A stretch of DNA of 23,671 bases, from assembly GCA_050251575.1 (NCBI GenBank), contig JBFWMP010000028.1:1-23671 (forward strand). Direction: 5' to 3'. How positions within the stretch are numbered: the first letter of the stretch is position 1; the number at the start of each line of letters is the position of its first letter. Origin of the DNA: X23 sp050251575 (GTDB taxonomy: Bacteria > Bacillota > Clostridia > SK-Y3). The translations under genes were made by a program, and so were the position numbers. Below are positions 7,962 to 15,831 of this stretch, piece after piece. The notes beneath the pieces were generated by a model. It was not told where the DNA came from and made no database searches. It saw only the letters and a program-made list of their open reading frames with translations.

Positions 7962-7970
7962 TGTGGATAA
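7962..7970 (-). promoter_or_regulatory. DnaA box (perfect) next to the trio array
   Basis: TGTGGATAA on the plus strand, an exact TTATCCACA box on the minus strand, placed 13 bases from the trio-like triplets. It is the probable anchor from which a DnaA filament would extend leftward. Confidence 0.85.
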
Positions 7971-8073
7971 GCCTTAAATAGTAGAAGGCATGCTTTTTAT
8001 AAGGTATTCATATCCTGTTGGTAATATGGTGTTTTAAATTAACATTATTCCACAGAAATTTTATAAGAAAAAA

Positions 8074-8082
8074 TTATCCACA
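8074..8082 (+). promoter_or_regulatory. DnaA box (perfect), dnaA-proximal
   Basis: TTATCCACA on the plus strand, 34 bases from the end of dnaA and facing opposite to the other two boxes in this spacer. Confidence 0.85.
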
Positions 8083-8116
8083 GAGGCATAACAGTAAACA
8101 AACAGTAGTATGTGGA

Positions 8117-9463
8117 CTATCTAGTTTTAATATTTTTAGTCAATTCTGATATGGCTCTTTTTATTTCAGAATCATTTTTTATATTATCTTCTATTTTACT
8201 TACGGCATGTATTACCGTAGTATGATCTCTTCCACCAAATTCTTCACCTATTTTAGGCAGAGATAATTCTGTCAACTCTCTAGAAAGATACATAGCTATT
8301 TGTCTTGGAAAGGCTACATTTTTTGTTCTTTTAGAAGACTTAAAATCCTCCATTTTAATATTAAAGTATTTTCCTACAGCTTCTTGAATCAGTAATGGCG
8401 TGATAGGTTTATTATTAAGCGATAGAAAATCTTTTAATGCTTCATCTGCAAGTTCCAAGGTTATTTGTTGTTCAACCAAAGCACTAAAAGCAATAATACG
8501 GTTAAGCGCTCCTTCTAATTCTCTAATGTTTGATTTAACTTTACTTGCAATATGAGTTAATATATCATCCGATATTATCAGTTTTTCAATTTGAGCCTTC
8601 TTTTTTAAGATAGCTATCCTTGTTTCATAATCAGGTGGTTGAATATCACCTATTAGTCCCCACTCGAATCTTGATCTAAGTCTTTCCTCTAATGTGTGTA
8701 TTTCCTTTGGAGGTCTGTCACTAGTAAGAATAATTTGCTTGTTTGCTTCATGTAAAGCATTAAATGTATGGAAGAACTCTTCCTGTGTTCTTTCTTTACC
8801 TGCAATAAATTGGATATCGTCTACGAGAAGAACATCTATATTTCTATATTTATTTCGAAATTCTTCGTTTCTATCATCTTTAATTGAGTTAATAAGCTCA
8901 TTAGTGAATTTTTCAGAAGAAACATAAACAACTTTTGTTGATGGTGCTTGTCCTAAAATATAATGTCCGATCGCATGCATTAAATGGGTTTTACCTAAAC
9001 CTACCCCACCATATAAAAATAATGGATTATAAGCTTTTGCCGGAGACTCTGCAACTGCCAAGGAAGCTGCATGGGCAAAACGGTTACTATTACCTATGAC
9101 AAAAGTATCAAAAGTATATTTAGAAATTAATGTATTAGGTGGTTCATCTTGTACCATTTTTTCAATATTTTTTTCAATATTTATAGAAGTATTATTATTT
9201 TCCTTTTCATCATTTTCTGAAAGAATAATAGTAATATCATATTCTTTAGAAGCTGCGGCAGTGATGGAGTTTTTTATAAGAGGAAAATATCTGCCCATGA
9301 TAATATTTTTATTGAAATCATTAGGAACACCTAAAGTAATCTTATTATCTGATATAGAAACAGGAACAATCGTTTTAATCCATGTATTAAAACCGACTTC
9401 TGTTATTTCCAATCTGATGATATTTTGAGTTTTGTTCCATAAATCAGTTAGATAAGTTTTCAT
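8117..9463 (-). CDS. dnaA: Chromosomal replication initiator DnaA
   Basis: DnaA binds the DnaA boxes at the origin, opens the duplex and recruits the helicase. I use ATG 9463 (448 residues, MKTYLTDLWN...) because AGGAGG lies just upstream. A start ten codons earlier would put the ribosome site inside the gene. Domain I covers about residues 1-80 and a variable asparagine/glutamate-rich linker about 81-112. The AAA+ core has Walker A GGVGLGKTH (152-160), Walker B VLLVDD (211-216) and the RLRSRFEWGL box (261-270). Domain IV carries the box-binding signature GGRDHTTVIHA (410-420). Clusters of DnaA boxes on both sides suggest autoregulation. Confidence 0.98.
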   Translation of the reverse strand: MKTYLTDLWNKTQNIIRLEITEVGFNTWIKTIVPVSISDNKITLGVPNDFNKNIIMGRYFPLIKNSITAAASKEYDITIILSENDEKENNNTSINIEKNIEKMVQDEPPNTLISKYTFDTFVIGNSNRFAHAASLAVAESPAKAYNPLFLYGGVGLGKTHLMHAIGHYILGQAPSTKVVYVSSEKFTNELINSIKDDRNEEFRNKYRNIDVLLVDDIQFIAGKERTQEEFFHTFNALHEANKQIILTSDRPPKEIHTLEERLRSRFEWGLIGDIQPPDYETRIAILKKKAQIEKLIISDDILTHIASKVKSNIRELEGALNRIIAFSALVEQQITLELADEALKDFLSLNNKPITPLLIQEAVGKYFNIKMEDFKSSKRTKNVAFPRQIAMYLSRELTELSLPKIGEEFGGRDHTTVIHAVSKIEDNIKNDSEIKRAISELTKNIKTR

Positions 9464-9505
9464 TGTGTTCCTCCTAAAATAAATCGTAATCAAGCTAAAA
9501 AGAAG

Positions 9506-9559
9506 TTATCAACAGAATTATTAACAGTTGTGGATAAAAATATAACTCTCTGTGGATAA
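9506..9559. promoter_or_regulatory. DnaA-box cluster nearest dnaA
   Basis: TTATCAACA (9506-9514, plus, one mismatch), TGTGGATAA (9529-9537, exact box on the minus strand) and TGTGGATAA (9551-9559, exact box on the minus strand). The two exact boxes are 22 bases apart, about two helical turns, and both face dnaA. They lie within 100 bases of the dnaA start and so could serve initiation and dnaA autoregulation. Confidence 0.82.
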
Positions 9560-9694
9560 TGTTAATTAGCATAAAAAAAATTAATATGCGAATAATAAAA
9601 AATGGAAATAGTTTATTTAATTAACATAGTATTAATAACATTATTAACAAGTTAAACCTAAAAAAATACATATATTTAGTAAAAAACAAGAAGG

Positions 9695-9765
9695 TTATTC
9701 ACAATGTTATCCACATAATGTGAATAAATAATAAATTTTTATGTAAATTTTGAAAGTTATCAACA
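9695..9765. promoter_or_regulatory. Phased DnaA-box cluster in the centre of oriC
   Basis: Exact boxes TTATTCACA (9695-9703, plus), TTATCCACA (9707-9715, plus) and TGTGAATAA (9719-9727, minus orientation) begin exactly 12 bases apart. A one-mismatch TTATCAACA follows at 9757-9765. Three exact boxes in 33 bases is the densest cluster in the window. Confidence 0.88.
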
Positions 9766-9833
9766 AGTAAATATTAATATATCAAAATTTTAACTAATAT
9801 TCAATCATTAATCAAAAAAATAGTACTAAAGAA

Positions 9834-9842
9834 TTATCCACA
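9834..9842 (+). promoter_or_regulatory. DnaA box upstream of the rpmH promoter
   Basis: An exact TTATCCACA, 31 bases ahead of the -35 hexamer of the rpmH promoter and followed by an AT-rich run. DnaA bound here could touch polymerase at rpmH, but that is inference. Confidence 0.82.
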
Positions 9843-9873
9843 GGTTTAATTAGTTTTTTTAATTCCTTATTTC

Positions 9874-9903
9874 TTGACATTTGTTAATTAGTTAGGATAT
9901 AAT
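9874..9903 (+). promoter_or_regulatory. Sigma-A-type promoter for the rpmH-rnpA operon
   Basis: A perfect TTGACA (9874-9879) and a perfect TATAAT (9898-9903), 18 bases apart. It is the strongest promoter match in the window, as expected for a ribosomal protein gene, and it fires away from oriC. Transcription would start near 9910, giving a leader of about 140 bases. Confidence 0.8.
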
Positions 9904-10049
9904 TGAAACAGTGTCTTAAAAAACAAAGCAATAACAAATAATTAATGGAATAAATGATGTAATTCTTTAGGTGGGTAGTGGTGTATTATCAATGTCATGA
10001 ATGATGATGAACCAGTATTCATCTGTAGTCTGAGAAGGGGGTGTTAATT

Positions 10050-10184
10050 GTGATAAGAACATATCAACCAAAAAAGAGACAAAGAAAAAAAGAACATGGA
10101 TTTAGAAAAAGAATGCGTACCAAAAATGGACGAAAGGTATTGGCTAGAAGAAGACTAAAAGGCAGAGATAAACTGTCAGCATAA
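10050..10184 (+). CDS. rpmH: 50S ribosomal protein L34
   Basis: A 44-residue, extremely basic protein with the L34 sequence almost intact: RTYQPKKRQRKKEHGFRKRM, then RTKNGRKVLARRRLKGRDKLSA. The length is exactly that of bacterial L34. The start is GTG at 10050, preceded by AAGGGGGTG (10035-10043). No in-frame ATG exists nearby, and the second residue is Ile where Lys is common. It heads the rpmH-rnpA-yidD-yidC-jag set conserved beside oriC. A terminator-like hairpin follows at once, so L34 may be made in excess over the downstream genes. Confidence 0.96.
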   Translation: MIRTYQPKKRQRKKEHGFRKRMRTKNGRKVLARRRLKGRDKLSA

Positions 10185-10208
10185 GGGCCACTTTAAAGTG
10201 GTCTTTTT
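10184..10208 (+). terminator. Hairpin with U tract after rpmH (terminator or attenuator)
   Basis: AGGCCACT-type arms around a TTAA centre (CCACTTTAAAGTGG is a perfect palindrome, extended outward by a G-T and a G-C pair), followed directly by TTTTT. It separates rpmH from rnpA. Since no clear promoter lies between it and rnpA, partial read-through is likely. Confidence 0.75.
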
Positions 10209-10264
10209 GTATTTATTTTGGTATCTATGATGTAATTTTTCATTATTGAAAAAGGATAGATTGT

Positions 10265-10600
10265 ATGAATAAAACGGTTTCTTTAACTGAAAATAGGGTT
10301 TTTAAGAGAATCTATGCGAGAGGTAACTCTCTCGCAAATAATCTTCTGGTTATTTATTTTTCTAAAAATGGATTAAATATAAATAGATTGGGAATTACTG
10401 TGAATAAGAAAATAGGGAAAGCAGTAGTAAGAAATAGAGTCAGGAGATTGATAAAAGAAAGCTATAGATTAAAAGAAGATTTCATAAAAGAAAATTATGA
10501 TGTCATATTCGTTGCCAGAGTGAGGGCACAAGATGCCTCATATAGAGAAATTAGCGGGGCAATGAAGAATCTATTGAAAAGAGTTGAGCTTTATAAATGA
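10265..10600 (+). CDS. rnpA: Ribonuclease P protein component
   Basis: The protein subunit of RNase P, which helps the catalytic RNA remove 5' leaders from pre-tRNAs. At 111 residues it has the family's usual size. The RNR signature is in KAVVRNRVRRLIKES (RNRVRR, 56-61), and LGITVNKKIGKAV ahead of it is the central strand and loop of the fold. The start ATG 10265 follows AAAGGATAG. Its last four bases overlap the yidD start (ATGA), indicating translational coupling. It follows the rpmH attenuator in the usual rpmH-rnpA arrangement. Confidence 0.95.
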   Translation: MNKTVSLTENRVFKRIYARGNSLANNLLVIYFSKNGLNINRLGITVNKKIGKAVVRNRVRRLIKESYRLKEDFIKENYDVIFVARVRAQDASYREISGAMKNLLKRVELYK

Positions 10601-10854
10601 TAGAAACAATTATTTTCGGTGTTTTTAAGATATTCCGGTATATTTTAAATCAGGTTTTTATCTTACTAATTATGGTATATCGAAAATTCATTTCACCTTT
10701 AAAAAGGCCATGCTGTCGATTTTATCCTACATGCTCGAGATATGCGTTAGACGCTGTCACGAAATATGGTTTTTTAAAAGGCGGATATTTATCTATAAAA
10801 AGGCTGTTAAGATGTAATCCGTTTAATGCTGGAGGTTATGATCCAGTAAAGTAA
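10597..10854 (+). CDS. yidD: Membrane protein insertion efficiency factor YidD
   Basis: YidD is a small membrane-associated protein that helps YidC-dependent insertion. The family core is plain: YRKFISPLKRPCCRFYPTCSRYA (starting near residue 28), with the three conserved cysteines, then GFLKGGYLSIKRLLRCNPF and a GGYDPV ending. At 85 residues it is slightly long. The first 26 residues form an extra hydrophobic stretch. An alternative start at M27 would give a minimal protein, but the ATGA overlap with rnpA favours the longer form. It lies 16 bases before yidC. Confidence 0.93.
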   Translation: MIETIIFGVFKIFRYILNQVFILLIMVYRKFISPLKRPCCRFYPTCSRYALDAVTKYGFLKGGYLSIKRLLRCNPFNAGGYDPVK

Positions 10855-10870
10855 AAGGAGGTTGAAGTTA

Positions 10871-11647
10871 ATGGGAAATCTTTTCGGGACACTTATTACG
10901 GGTCCGTTAGGTTCAGTATTGAGTTTTATCTATTCATTTACAAAAAGTTATGGTATGTCTATTGTTCTTTTTACTATTTTTATTAAGATTATATTGCTTC
11001 CTTTGGCTATAAAACAGCAAAAATCAATGAGTGAAATGCAAAAAATACAACCATTGATAAATGATATTCAAAAAAAGTATAAGAACGATAAGGAAAAGCT
11101 TCAAGCAGAGACCATGAAGATATACCAAGAGCATAAGGTAAATCCGGCTGGAAGCTGTTTGCCTTTACTTATACAACTTCCTATCATCTTTGGTTTGTAT
11201 AGAGTTATTTATCAGCCTCTAACATATATATTAAAAATGAGTCAGGAACAAATTGCAGAAGTGGCCGTAAAATATGGGTTGAATGCTCGTGACGAGATTA
11301 AAATTGCTGAATATATGAAAAATATAAACCTTGAGTTTTTAGGTCTTAATATGGGACAAATTCCTCAATTTAATGCACCTAGCGTTGTATGGATTATTCC
11401 AATATTGGCTGCTTTAACTACGTATCTATCAAGTAAATTAACAACAGCTGCAACATCATCTCAAAATGCTCAGGCTGCGCAAATGAGTAATAGTATGATG
11501 AGGATATTTCCTATTATGACAGGGTTTATTTGTTTCTCACTTCCTGCAGGGGTTGGACTATACTGGGTAATTAGTAATTTAATTCAGATGTTGCAGCAAG
11601 TAACATTAAATAAATTTTTTGCTCCATCATTAAAGGAGGGAAAATAA
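10871..11647 (+). CDS. yidC: Membrane protein insertase YidC/Oxa1
   Basis: YidC inserts and folds membrane proteins alone or with SecYEG. I start it at ATG 10871 (258 residues) because AAAGGAGG ends nine bases upstream. The TTG three codons earlier abuts the ribosome site. About five hydrophobic segments are visible, near residues 12-45, 92-115, 170-190 and 215-240. The cytoplasmic helical hairpin (KQQKSMSEMQKIQPLI...KYKNDKEKLQAE) follows the first core segment. The groove residue usually given as Arg is Lys39 here (FTIFIKIILLPL), keeping the charge. NPAGSCLPLLIQLPI is the family hallmark. No lipoprotein signal cysteine is seen at the N-terminus, unlike Bacillus SpoIIIJ. Confidence 0.96.
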   Translation: MGNLFGTLITGPLGSVLSFIYSFTKSYGMSIVLFTIFIKIILLPLAIKQQKSMSEMQKIQPLINDIQKKYKNDKEKLQAETMKIYQEHKVNPAGSCLPLLIQLPIIFGLYRVIYQPLTYILKMSQEQIAEVAVKYGLNARDEIKIAEYMKNINLEFLGLNMGQIPQFNAPSVVWIIPILAALTTYLSSKLTTAATSSQNAQAAQMSNSMMRIFPIMTGFICFSLPAGVGLYWVISNLIQMLQQVTLNKFFAPSLKEGK

Positions 11648-11652
11648 TACCA

Positions 11653-12294
11653 ATGAAAAAATCTATTGAAAAGTCAGGAAAAACTGTTGAAGAGGCTGTT
11701 AACCTCGCTCTTATCGAATTAGGATTGGAATATGAGCAAGTAGAGATTCTGGTAGTTGAAGAAGGAACAAAGGGCTTGTTCGGATTGATTGGATCTAAAG
11801 TTGCAAAAGTCGTGGTGACTCAAAAAGACACGGTTCAGAACAGGGCAAAAGAATTTCTTGAAGAAGTATTCAATAAGATGAATTTAGAGGTTGATATTAG
11901 TTTTGAAGAAAAGGAGAATTCTCTTAAGATCTTACTTCAAGGAGATGATATGGGAATACTCATTGGTAGAAGAGGGGAAACTTTAGATTCATTACAATAT
12001 TTAACGAGTCTTGTTGTGAATAGGGGAGATAGTGAATATGTCCGTGTTTCCATGGACACAGAAAATTATCGTAAAAAGCGTGAAGAAACATTAATAAGAC
12101 TTGCAAAGAGGTTGGCTGACAGGGTTCTAAAATATCGTAGAAGTATTACTTTAGAGCCTATGAATCCATACGAAAGAAGAATAATTCATTCGACTTTGCA
12201 GAATAATAAGATGGTTGCTACATATAGTGTTGGTGAAGAGCCAAACCGTAAAGTAGTTATATCAATAAACAACCGCAATAAAATGGACGTTTAA
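11653..12294 (+). CDS. khpB: RNA-binding protein Jag/KhpB
   Basis: A cytoplasmic RNA-binding protein of 213 residues with the three usual parts: a Jag-N domain (about 1-55, with EEGTKGLFGLIGSKVAKV), a KH domain with the GRRG loop (IGRRGETLDSLQYL, 104-116) and an R3H domain (about 148-208, with RRIIH at 175-179). KhpB works with KhpA in some Firmicutes and is linked to cell elongation and small-RNA regulation. The start is ATG 11653 behind AAGGAGGG. It sits five bases after yidC and is followed by a terminator, so it ends the rpmH operon. Confidence 0.95.
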   Translation: MKKSIEKSGKTVEEAVNLALIELGLEYEQVEILVVEEGTKGLFGLIGSKVAKVVVTQKDTVQNRAKEFLEEVFNKMNLEVDISFEEKENSLKILLQGDDMGILIGRRGETLDSLQYLTSLVVNRGDSEYVRVSMDTENYRKKREETLIRLAKRLADRVLKYRRSITLEPMNPYERRIIHSTLQNNKMVATYSVGEEPNRKVVISINNRNKMDV

Positions 12295-12309
12295 TTTAGA
12301 GCAATAATT

Positions 12310-12361
12310 AAGCTGTAGCTGAAGGCTTGTAATCATACAGTCTACAGCACAGCTTTTTTTA
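12310..12361 (+). terminator. Terminator after jag
   Basis: AAGCTGT (12310-12316) pairs with ACAGCTT (12349-12355), followed by a run of Ts. An alternative fold pairs GCTGTAG with CTACAGC plus CTG/CAG after one bulged T. Either closes the rpmH-to-jag transcript. Confidence 0.72.
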
Positions 12362-12390
12362 TTGAAGAAAGACTTGAAACTTCACTTAGG

Positions 12391-12475
12391 GTTCTTCACT
12401 AGGCTCAGAATGACGAATATCCTATTTATTGTCTTTGATATCTGTCTTTTCATTGTGAGCGAGGTGGAGAATTTC
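12391..12475. repeat. Degenerate palindromic repeat, relative of the post-parB A elements
   Basis: GTTCTTCACTAGGCTCAGAA followed by TGAC (12391-12414) and TTCATTGTGAGCGAGG followed by TGGAGAAT (12449-12472) are imperfect reverse complements. Both match the arms of the A elements after parB (TGTCATTCTGAGC...GAAGAATC). Here the arms are in the reverse order relative to those copies. The whole lies between the jag terminator and the mnmE ribosome site. Confidence 0.6.
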
Positions 12476-12524
12476 TTGCAAGCATATTTAAGACATGTTA
12501 TTTATTATAAGGAGATTGAGAATT

Positions 12525-13910
12525 ATGTACATGGAAGACACCATTGCGGCTATTTCTACACCCATCGGGGTAGGTGGGATAAGTATCATCAGAGTAAGTG
12601 GAAATGCTGCTATATCTATTACAGACAAGGTTTTTAAAAGTCCGAGAAATAAAAAGCTGGATAATATGAAATCACACACCATTCATTATGGTTATATAGT
12701 AGATGTGGAAAAGCAGCAGCCAATAGATGAAGTGTTAGTATCAGTGATGAGGAAACCTAATACCTTTACAAAAGAGGATGTTGTTGAAATAAATTGTCAT
12801 GGTGGAGTTGTAGCAACGAAGAAAGTTCTAGAGACTGTGCTTCATGCAGGAGCCAGGCTTGCTGATGCCGGTGAATTTACAAAGCGTGCTTTTTTAAATG
12901 GCAGAATTGATTTGGTACAAGCTGAAGCCATTATAGATATTATTAATTCTAAAACAACGCTTGGATTGGAATCTGCGGTAGATCATTTGGAAGGCAATCT
13001 GTCCAGTAAAATACTTGATATAAGAAATAAGCTTATCAGGATAGCTGCACATCTTCAAGCAGCAGTAGATTTTCCAGAGGATGATATAGAAGAATTAAAT
13101 GAGCAAAGCTTAAGTCTTTCATTGAAAGAAATCAGGAATGAGATAGAGTGTCTAATAGAAACAGCCGATATGGGAAAAATCATAAGAGAAGGCTTAAGCA
13201 CAGTGATTGTAGGGAAGCCAAACGTAGGAAAATCATCATTATTAAATGCGCTTTTGCGAGAAAACAGAGCAATTGTTACTGAAGTTCCGGGAACTACAAG
13301 AGATGTTATTGAGGAATATATTAATTTAAGGGGTGTACCATTAAAAATTATTGATACGGCAGGAATTAGGGAAACTGACGATATAGTTGAGAAAATAGGT
13401 GTTGAAAAATCAAGGGAATTTATTAATAAAGCTGATTTGGTAATTTTTATTTTGGATAGTAGTGAAGAAATGAGTGAAAGTGATTATAGGATAGTTAGCC
13501 TGTTAGAAAATAAAAAGCTAATTGTATTGATAAATAAATCCGACTTAGAGATAAATCTTGATATGGATGGTGTGAGAAATATCTTTGGACGATGTCCAAT
13601 TATTAACACATCTATAAAAACAGGTATAGGACTAAAGGAGCTTGAAGATACGATAGAAGAGCAATTTTCTAGTGGTAAGCTGAATATTAATAACGATATT
13701 ATTATTACAAATGTCAGACATAAGGATTCACTAGTTAAAGCGAGGGAAAGTATTAATGAAAGCGTAAAAGCATTATGTAATGGGATACCGTTAGATATGA
13801 TTTCTATTGATATTACTAATGCCATTGAGAGTCTAGGGGAGATTATTGGTCTTACAGTATCAGAAGAGATTATCCATCATATTTTTAAAGATTTTTGTTT
13901 GGGGAAATGA
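12525..13910 (+). CDS. mnmE: tRNA modification GTPase MnmE (TrmE)
   Basis: MnmE works with MnmG to place the carboxymethylaminomethyl group on U34 of certain tRNAs. I start it at ATG 12525 (461 residues), ten bases after AAGGAG. An upstream in-frame ATG at 12495 precedes the ribosome site. The N-terminal tetrahydrofolate-binding domain (DTIAAISTPIGVGGISIIR) is followed by a helical domain. The inserted G domain has G1 GKPNVGKS (230-237), G2 within PGTTRD, G3 DTAG (277-280) and G4 NKSD (337-340). The catalytic C-terminal CLGK (458-461) is intact. It is followed after 9 bases by mnmG. Confidence 0.96.
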   Translation: MYMEDTIAAISTPIGVGGISIIRVSGNAAISITDKVFKSPRNKKLDNMKSHTIHYGYIVDVEKQQPIDEVLVSVMRKPNTFTKEDVVEINCHGGVVATKKVLETVLHAGARLADAGEFTKRAFLNGRIDLVQAEAIIDIINSKTTLGLESAVDHLEGNLSSKILDIRNKLIRIAAHLQAAVDFPEDDIEELNEQSLSLSLKEIRNEIECLIETADMGKIIREGLSTVIVGKPNVGKSSLLNALLRENRAIVTEVPGTTRDVIEEYINLRGVPLKIIDTAGIRETDDIVEKIGVEKSREFINKADLVIFILDSSEEMSESDYRIVSLLENKKLIVLINKSDLEINLDMDGVRNIFGRCPIINTSIKTGIGLKELEDTIEEQFSSGKLNINNDIIITNVRHKDSLVKARESINESVKALCNGIPLDMISIDITNAIESLGEIIGLTVSEEIIHHIFKDFCLGK

Positions 13911-13919
13911 GGCGATTAT

Positions 13920-15812
13920 ATGGAGTATTATGCGGGAGAATATGATACTGCTGTCATTGGTGGCGGACATGCAGGCTGTGAAGCTGCTCTGGCATCTGCA
14001 CGAATGGGGTGTTCAACGGTTTTATTTGCTATAAACCTTGATAGCGTAGCAAATATGCCTTGCAATCCTAATATTGGAGGAACAGCCAAGGGGCATCTTG
14101 TCCGGGAAATCGATGCTCTTGGCGGAGAAATGGGAAAAAATGCTGATAAAACCTTTATCCAGTCTAGAGTATTGAATAAAGGAAAAGGACCTGCCGTTTA
14201 CTCACTGCGTGCACAGTCTGACCGTAGGGCGTATCAGATTGAAATGAAGCATGTTTTAGAGAAGCAGAAAAATCTCGACATCATACAAGCGGAAGTAGTA
14301 GATATCTTAGTAGAAGATAATACTGTAAGGGGTTTAAAAACTCATACCGGTGCAGTTTTTAATGTAAAAGCTGTTATATTAGCAACAGGCACTTTTTTAA
14401 GAGGAAAAATTATAGTTGGGGATGTAAGCTACAGTGGTGGTCCGGATGGGCTTTTTCCGGCGAATAAACTTTCTGATGTGTTAAAAGAATGTGGCGTTGA
14501 ATTGATGAGGTTTAAGACAGGTACTCCTGCCAGAATTAATTCAAAATCTGTTGATTTTTCAAAGATGGAAGAACAAAAAGGCGACGATGTTATTATTCCA
14601 TTTTCTTTTGAGACTGAAAATATTGGAGAAAACAAGGTATCATGCTGGCTTACTTATACAAATGAAAGAACGCATCAAGTAATAAGGGATAATTTGCATC
14701 GTTCTCCCTTATATGGGGGTGTGATAGAAGGCGTGGGACCTAGATATTGTCCGTCGATAGAGGATAAGGTTGTTCGTTTTGCAGATAAAGAAAGACATCA
14801 AGTTTTTATAGAACCTATGGGATTAAATACAGAAGAGATGTATGTACAGGGGATGTCAAGCAGTTTGCCTGAAGATGTGCAGATGCAAATGTTAAAGACC
14901 ATACCCGGATTAGAAAATGTAAAAATGATGAGAACTGCATACGCAATTGAATATGATTGTATTAATCCTGTCCAGCTGGACCGAACTTTAGAGCTAAAAG
15001 AGATAAGCGGACTGTATGGAGCGGGGCAGTTTAATGGAAGTTCAGGTTATGAAGAGGCTGCTGCACAAGGGTTAGTAGCAGGTATCAATGCTTCACTAAA
15101 ATTATTAGGAAAAGAGCCATTGATATTAGATCGTTCTGAAGCATACATAGGAACCTTGATTGATGATCTTGTAACAAAAGGGACATCTGAACCATATAGG
15201 ATGATGACCTCGCGTTCTGAATATAGGTTATTGTTGCGTCAGGATAATGCGGATTTGAGGCTGACCCCCATTGGTTATAGAATTGGTTTGATTGCGGAAG
15301 AAAGATATCAAAAATTCTTGAAAAAAAAGCTTCAGATTGAGCAAGAAATCAAGAGATTAGAAGAAACAATTATTACTCCTACAGAAGAAGTGAATAATTT
15401 CTTAGATAAAAATAATAGTACTAGAATTAAATCCGGTATTCGCTTAAAAGAATTGTTGAAACGTCCTGAGTTGGAGTATGATAAGTTAGGAGAAATAGAT
15501 AAGGAACGCCCCGGGCTTTCTTTTGCAGTTGCAGAGCAAGTATCCATTCAGGTAAAGTACGAAGGATATATTAAGCGGCAGCTAATGCAGATAGAGCAAT
15601 TTAGAAAGTTAGAAAACAGAAAACTGCCTAAGGAAATTGATTATCATGATATACAGGGACTAAGAACAGAAGCCAGACAAAAGCTTTCAAAGATTAAACC
15701 GGATTCTATGGGGCAGGCATCAAGAATCTCAGGAGTATCTCCGGCAGATATTTCTGTACTTATGATTTATTTAGAACAATTACGCAGGAGAAGAAAGCAG
15801 GAAAACACTTAA
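13920..15812 (+). CDS. mnmG: tRNA modification enzyme MnmG (GidA)
   Basis: MnmG is the FAD- and NADH-using partner of MnmE. It is 630 residues, the normal size. The FAD Rossmann motif is VIGGGHAGCEAA (12-23). Other family blocks include NPNIGGTAKGHLVREIDALGG, LRAQSDRRAYQ, ATGTFLRG and the long MTSRSEYRLLLRQDNADLRL stretch. The C-terminal helical part ends with SRISGVSPADISVL. The start is ATG 13920, with a short GAGG overlapping the mnmE stop. The gap to rsmG is 19 bases. All three genes appear to form one mnmE-mnmG-rsmG operon. Confidence 0.96.
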   Translation: MEYYAGEYDTAVIGGGHAGCEAALASARMGCSTVLFAINLDSVANMPCNPNIGGTAKGHLVREIDALGGEMGKNADKTFIQSRVLNKGKGPAVYSLRAQSDRRAYQIEMKHVLEKQKNLDIIQAEVVDILVEDNTVRGLKTHTGAVFNVKAVILATGTFLRGKIIVGDVSYSGGPDGLFPANKLSDVLKECGVELMRFKTGTPARINSKSVDFSKMEEQKGDDVIIPFSFETENIGENKVSCWLTYTNERTHQVIRDNLHRSPLYGGVIEGVGPRYCPSIEDKVVRFADKERHQVFIEPMGLNTEEMYVQGMSSSLPEDVQMQMLKTIPGLENVKMMRTAYAIEYDCINPVQLDRTLELKEISGLYGAGQFNGSSGYEEAAAQGLVAGINASLKLLGKEPLILDRSEAYIGTLIDDLVTKGTSEPYRMMTSRSEYRLLLRQDNADLRLTPIGYRIGLIAEERYQKFLKKKLQIEQEIKRLEETIITPTEEVNNFLDKNNSTRIKSGIRLKELLKRPELEYDKLGEIDKERPGLSFAVAEQVSIQVKYEGYIKRQLMQIEQFRKLENRKLPKEIDYHDIQGLRTEARQKLSKIKPDSMGQASRISGVSPADISVLMIYLEQLRRRRKQENT

Positions 15813-15831
15813 TGATTAGAGGTGCAACAAA

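Larger units (their letters stand above)
7881..8116. other. dnaA-dnaN spacer: second half of the origin, probable unwinding region
   Basis: This 236-base gap has no ORF. It contains three perfect DnaA boxes (7882-7890, 7962-7970, 8074-8082), a run of DnaA-trio-like triplets (7931-7948) and an AT-rich tract (about 7898-7930). In Bacillus subtilis the corresponding dnaA-dnaN spacer contains the DNA unwinding element. The boxes and triplets are seen directly; the role is inferred from that parallel. Confidence 0.75.
9464..10049. other. oriC: dnaA-rpmH intergenic region
   Basis: A 586-base AT-rich gap with no credible ORF between the divergent dnaA and rpmH. It holds six perfect DnaA boxes (9529, 9551, 9695, 9707, 9719, 9834) and two with one mismatch (TTATCAACA at 9506 and 9757). 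A very AT-rich stretch with many A and T runs lies at about 9560-9690. The rpmH promoter is at 9874-9903, followed by an untranslated leader of roughly 140 bases. A short hairpin (GATGAA/TTCATC, 10006-10023) lies in that leader. I could not pick out a convincing dnaA promoter. Confidence 0.9.

Noticed and set aside
8046..8054. TATTCCACA as an additional DnaA box
   Set aside because: It differs from TTATNCACA at two of the important positions through a one-base insertion, so I did not count it.
9464..9493. Ten-codon N-terminal extension of DnaA
   Set aside because: The AGGAGG that serves ATG 9463 would lie inside the coding region, and the extension does not resemble DnaA domain I.
10862..10870. 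TTG start for yidC three codons upstream
   Set aside because: The TTG touches the AAAGGAGG ribosome site, leaving no spacing. ATG 10871 is nine bases away and fits.
12362..12637. An open frame upstream of and overlapping the mnmE start
   Set aside because: It starts inside the jag terminator tail, crosses the degenerate repeat and overlaps mnmE in another frame. Its translation has no family features.
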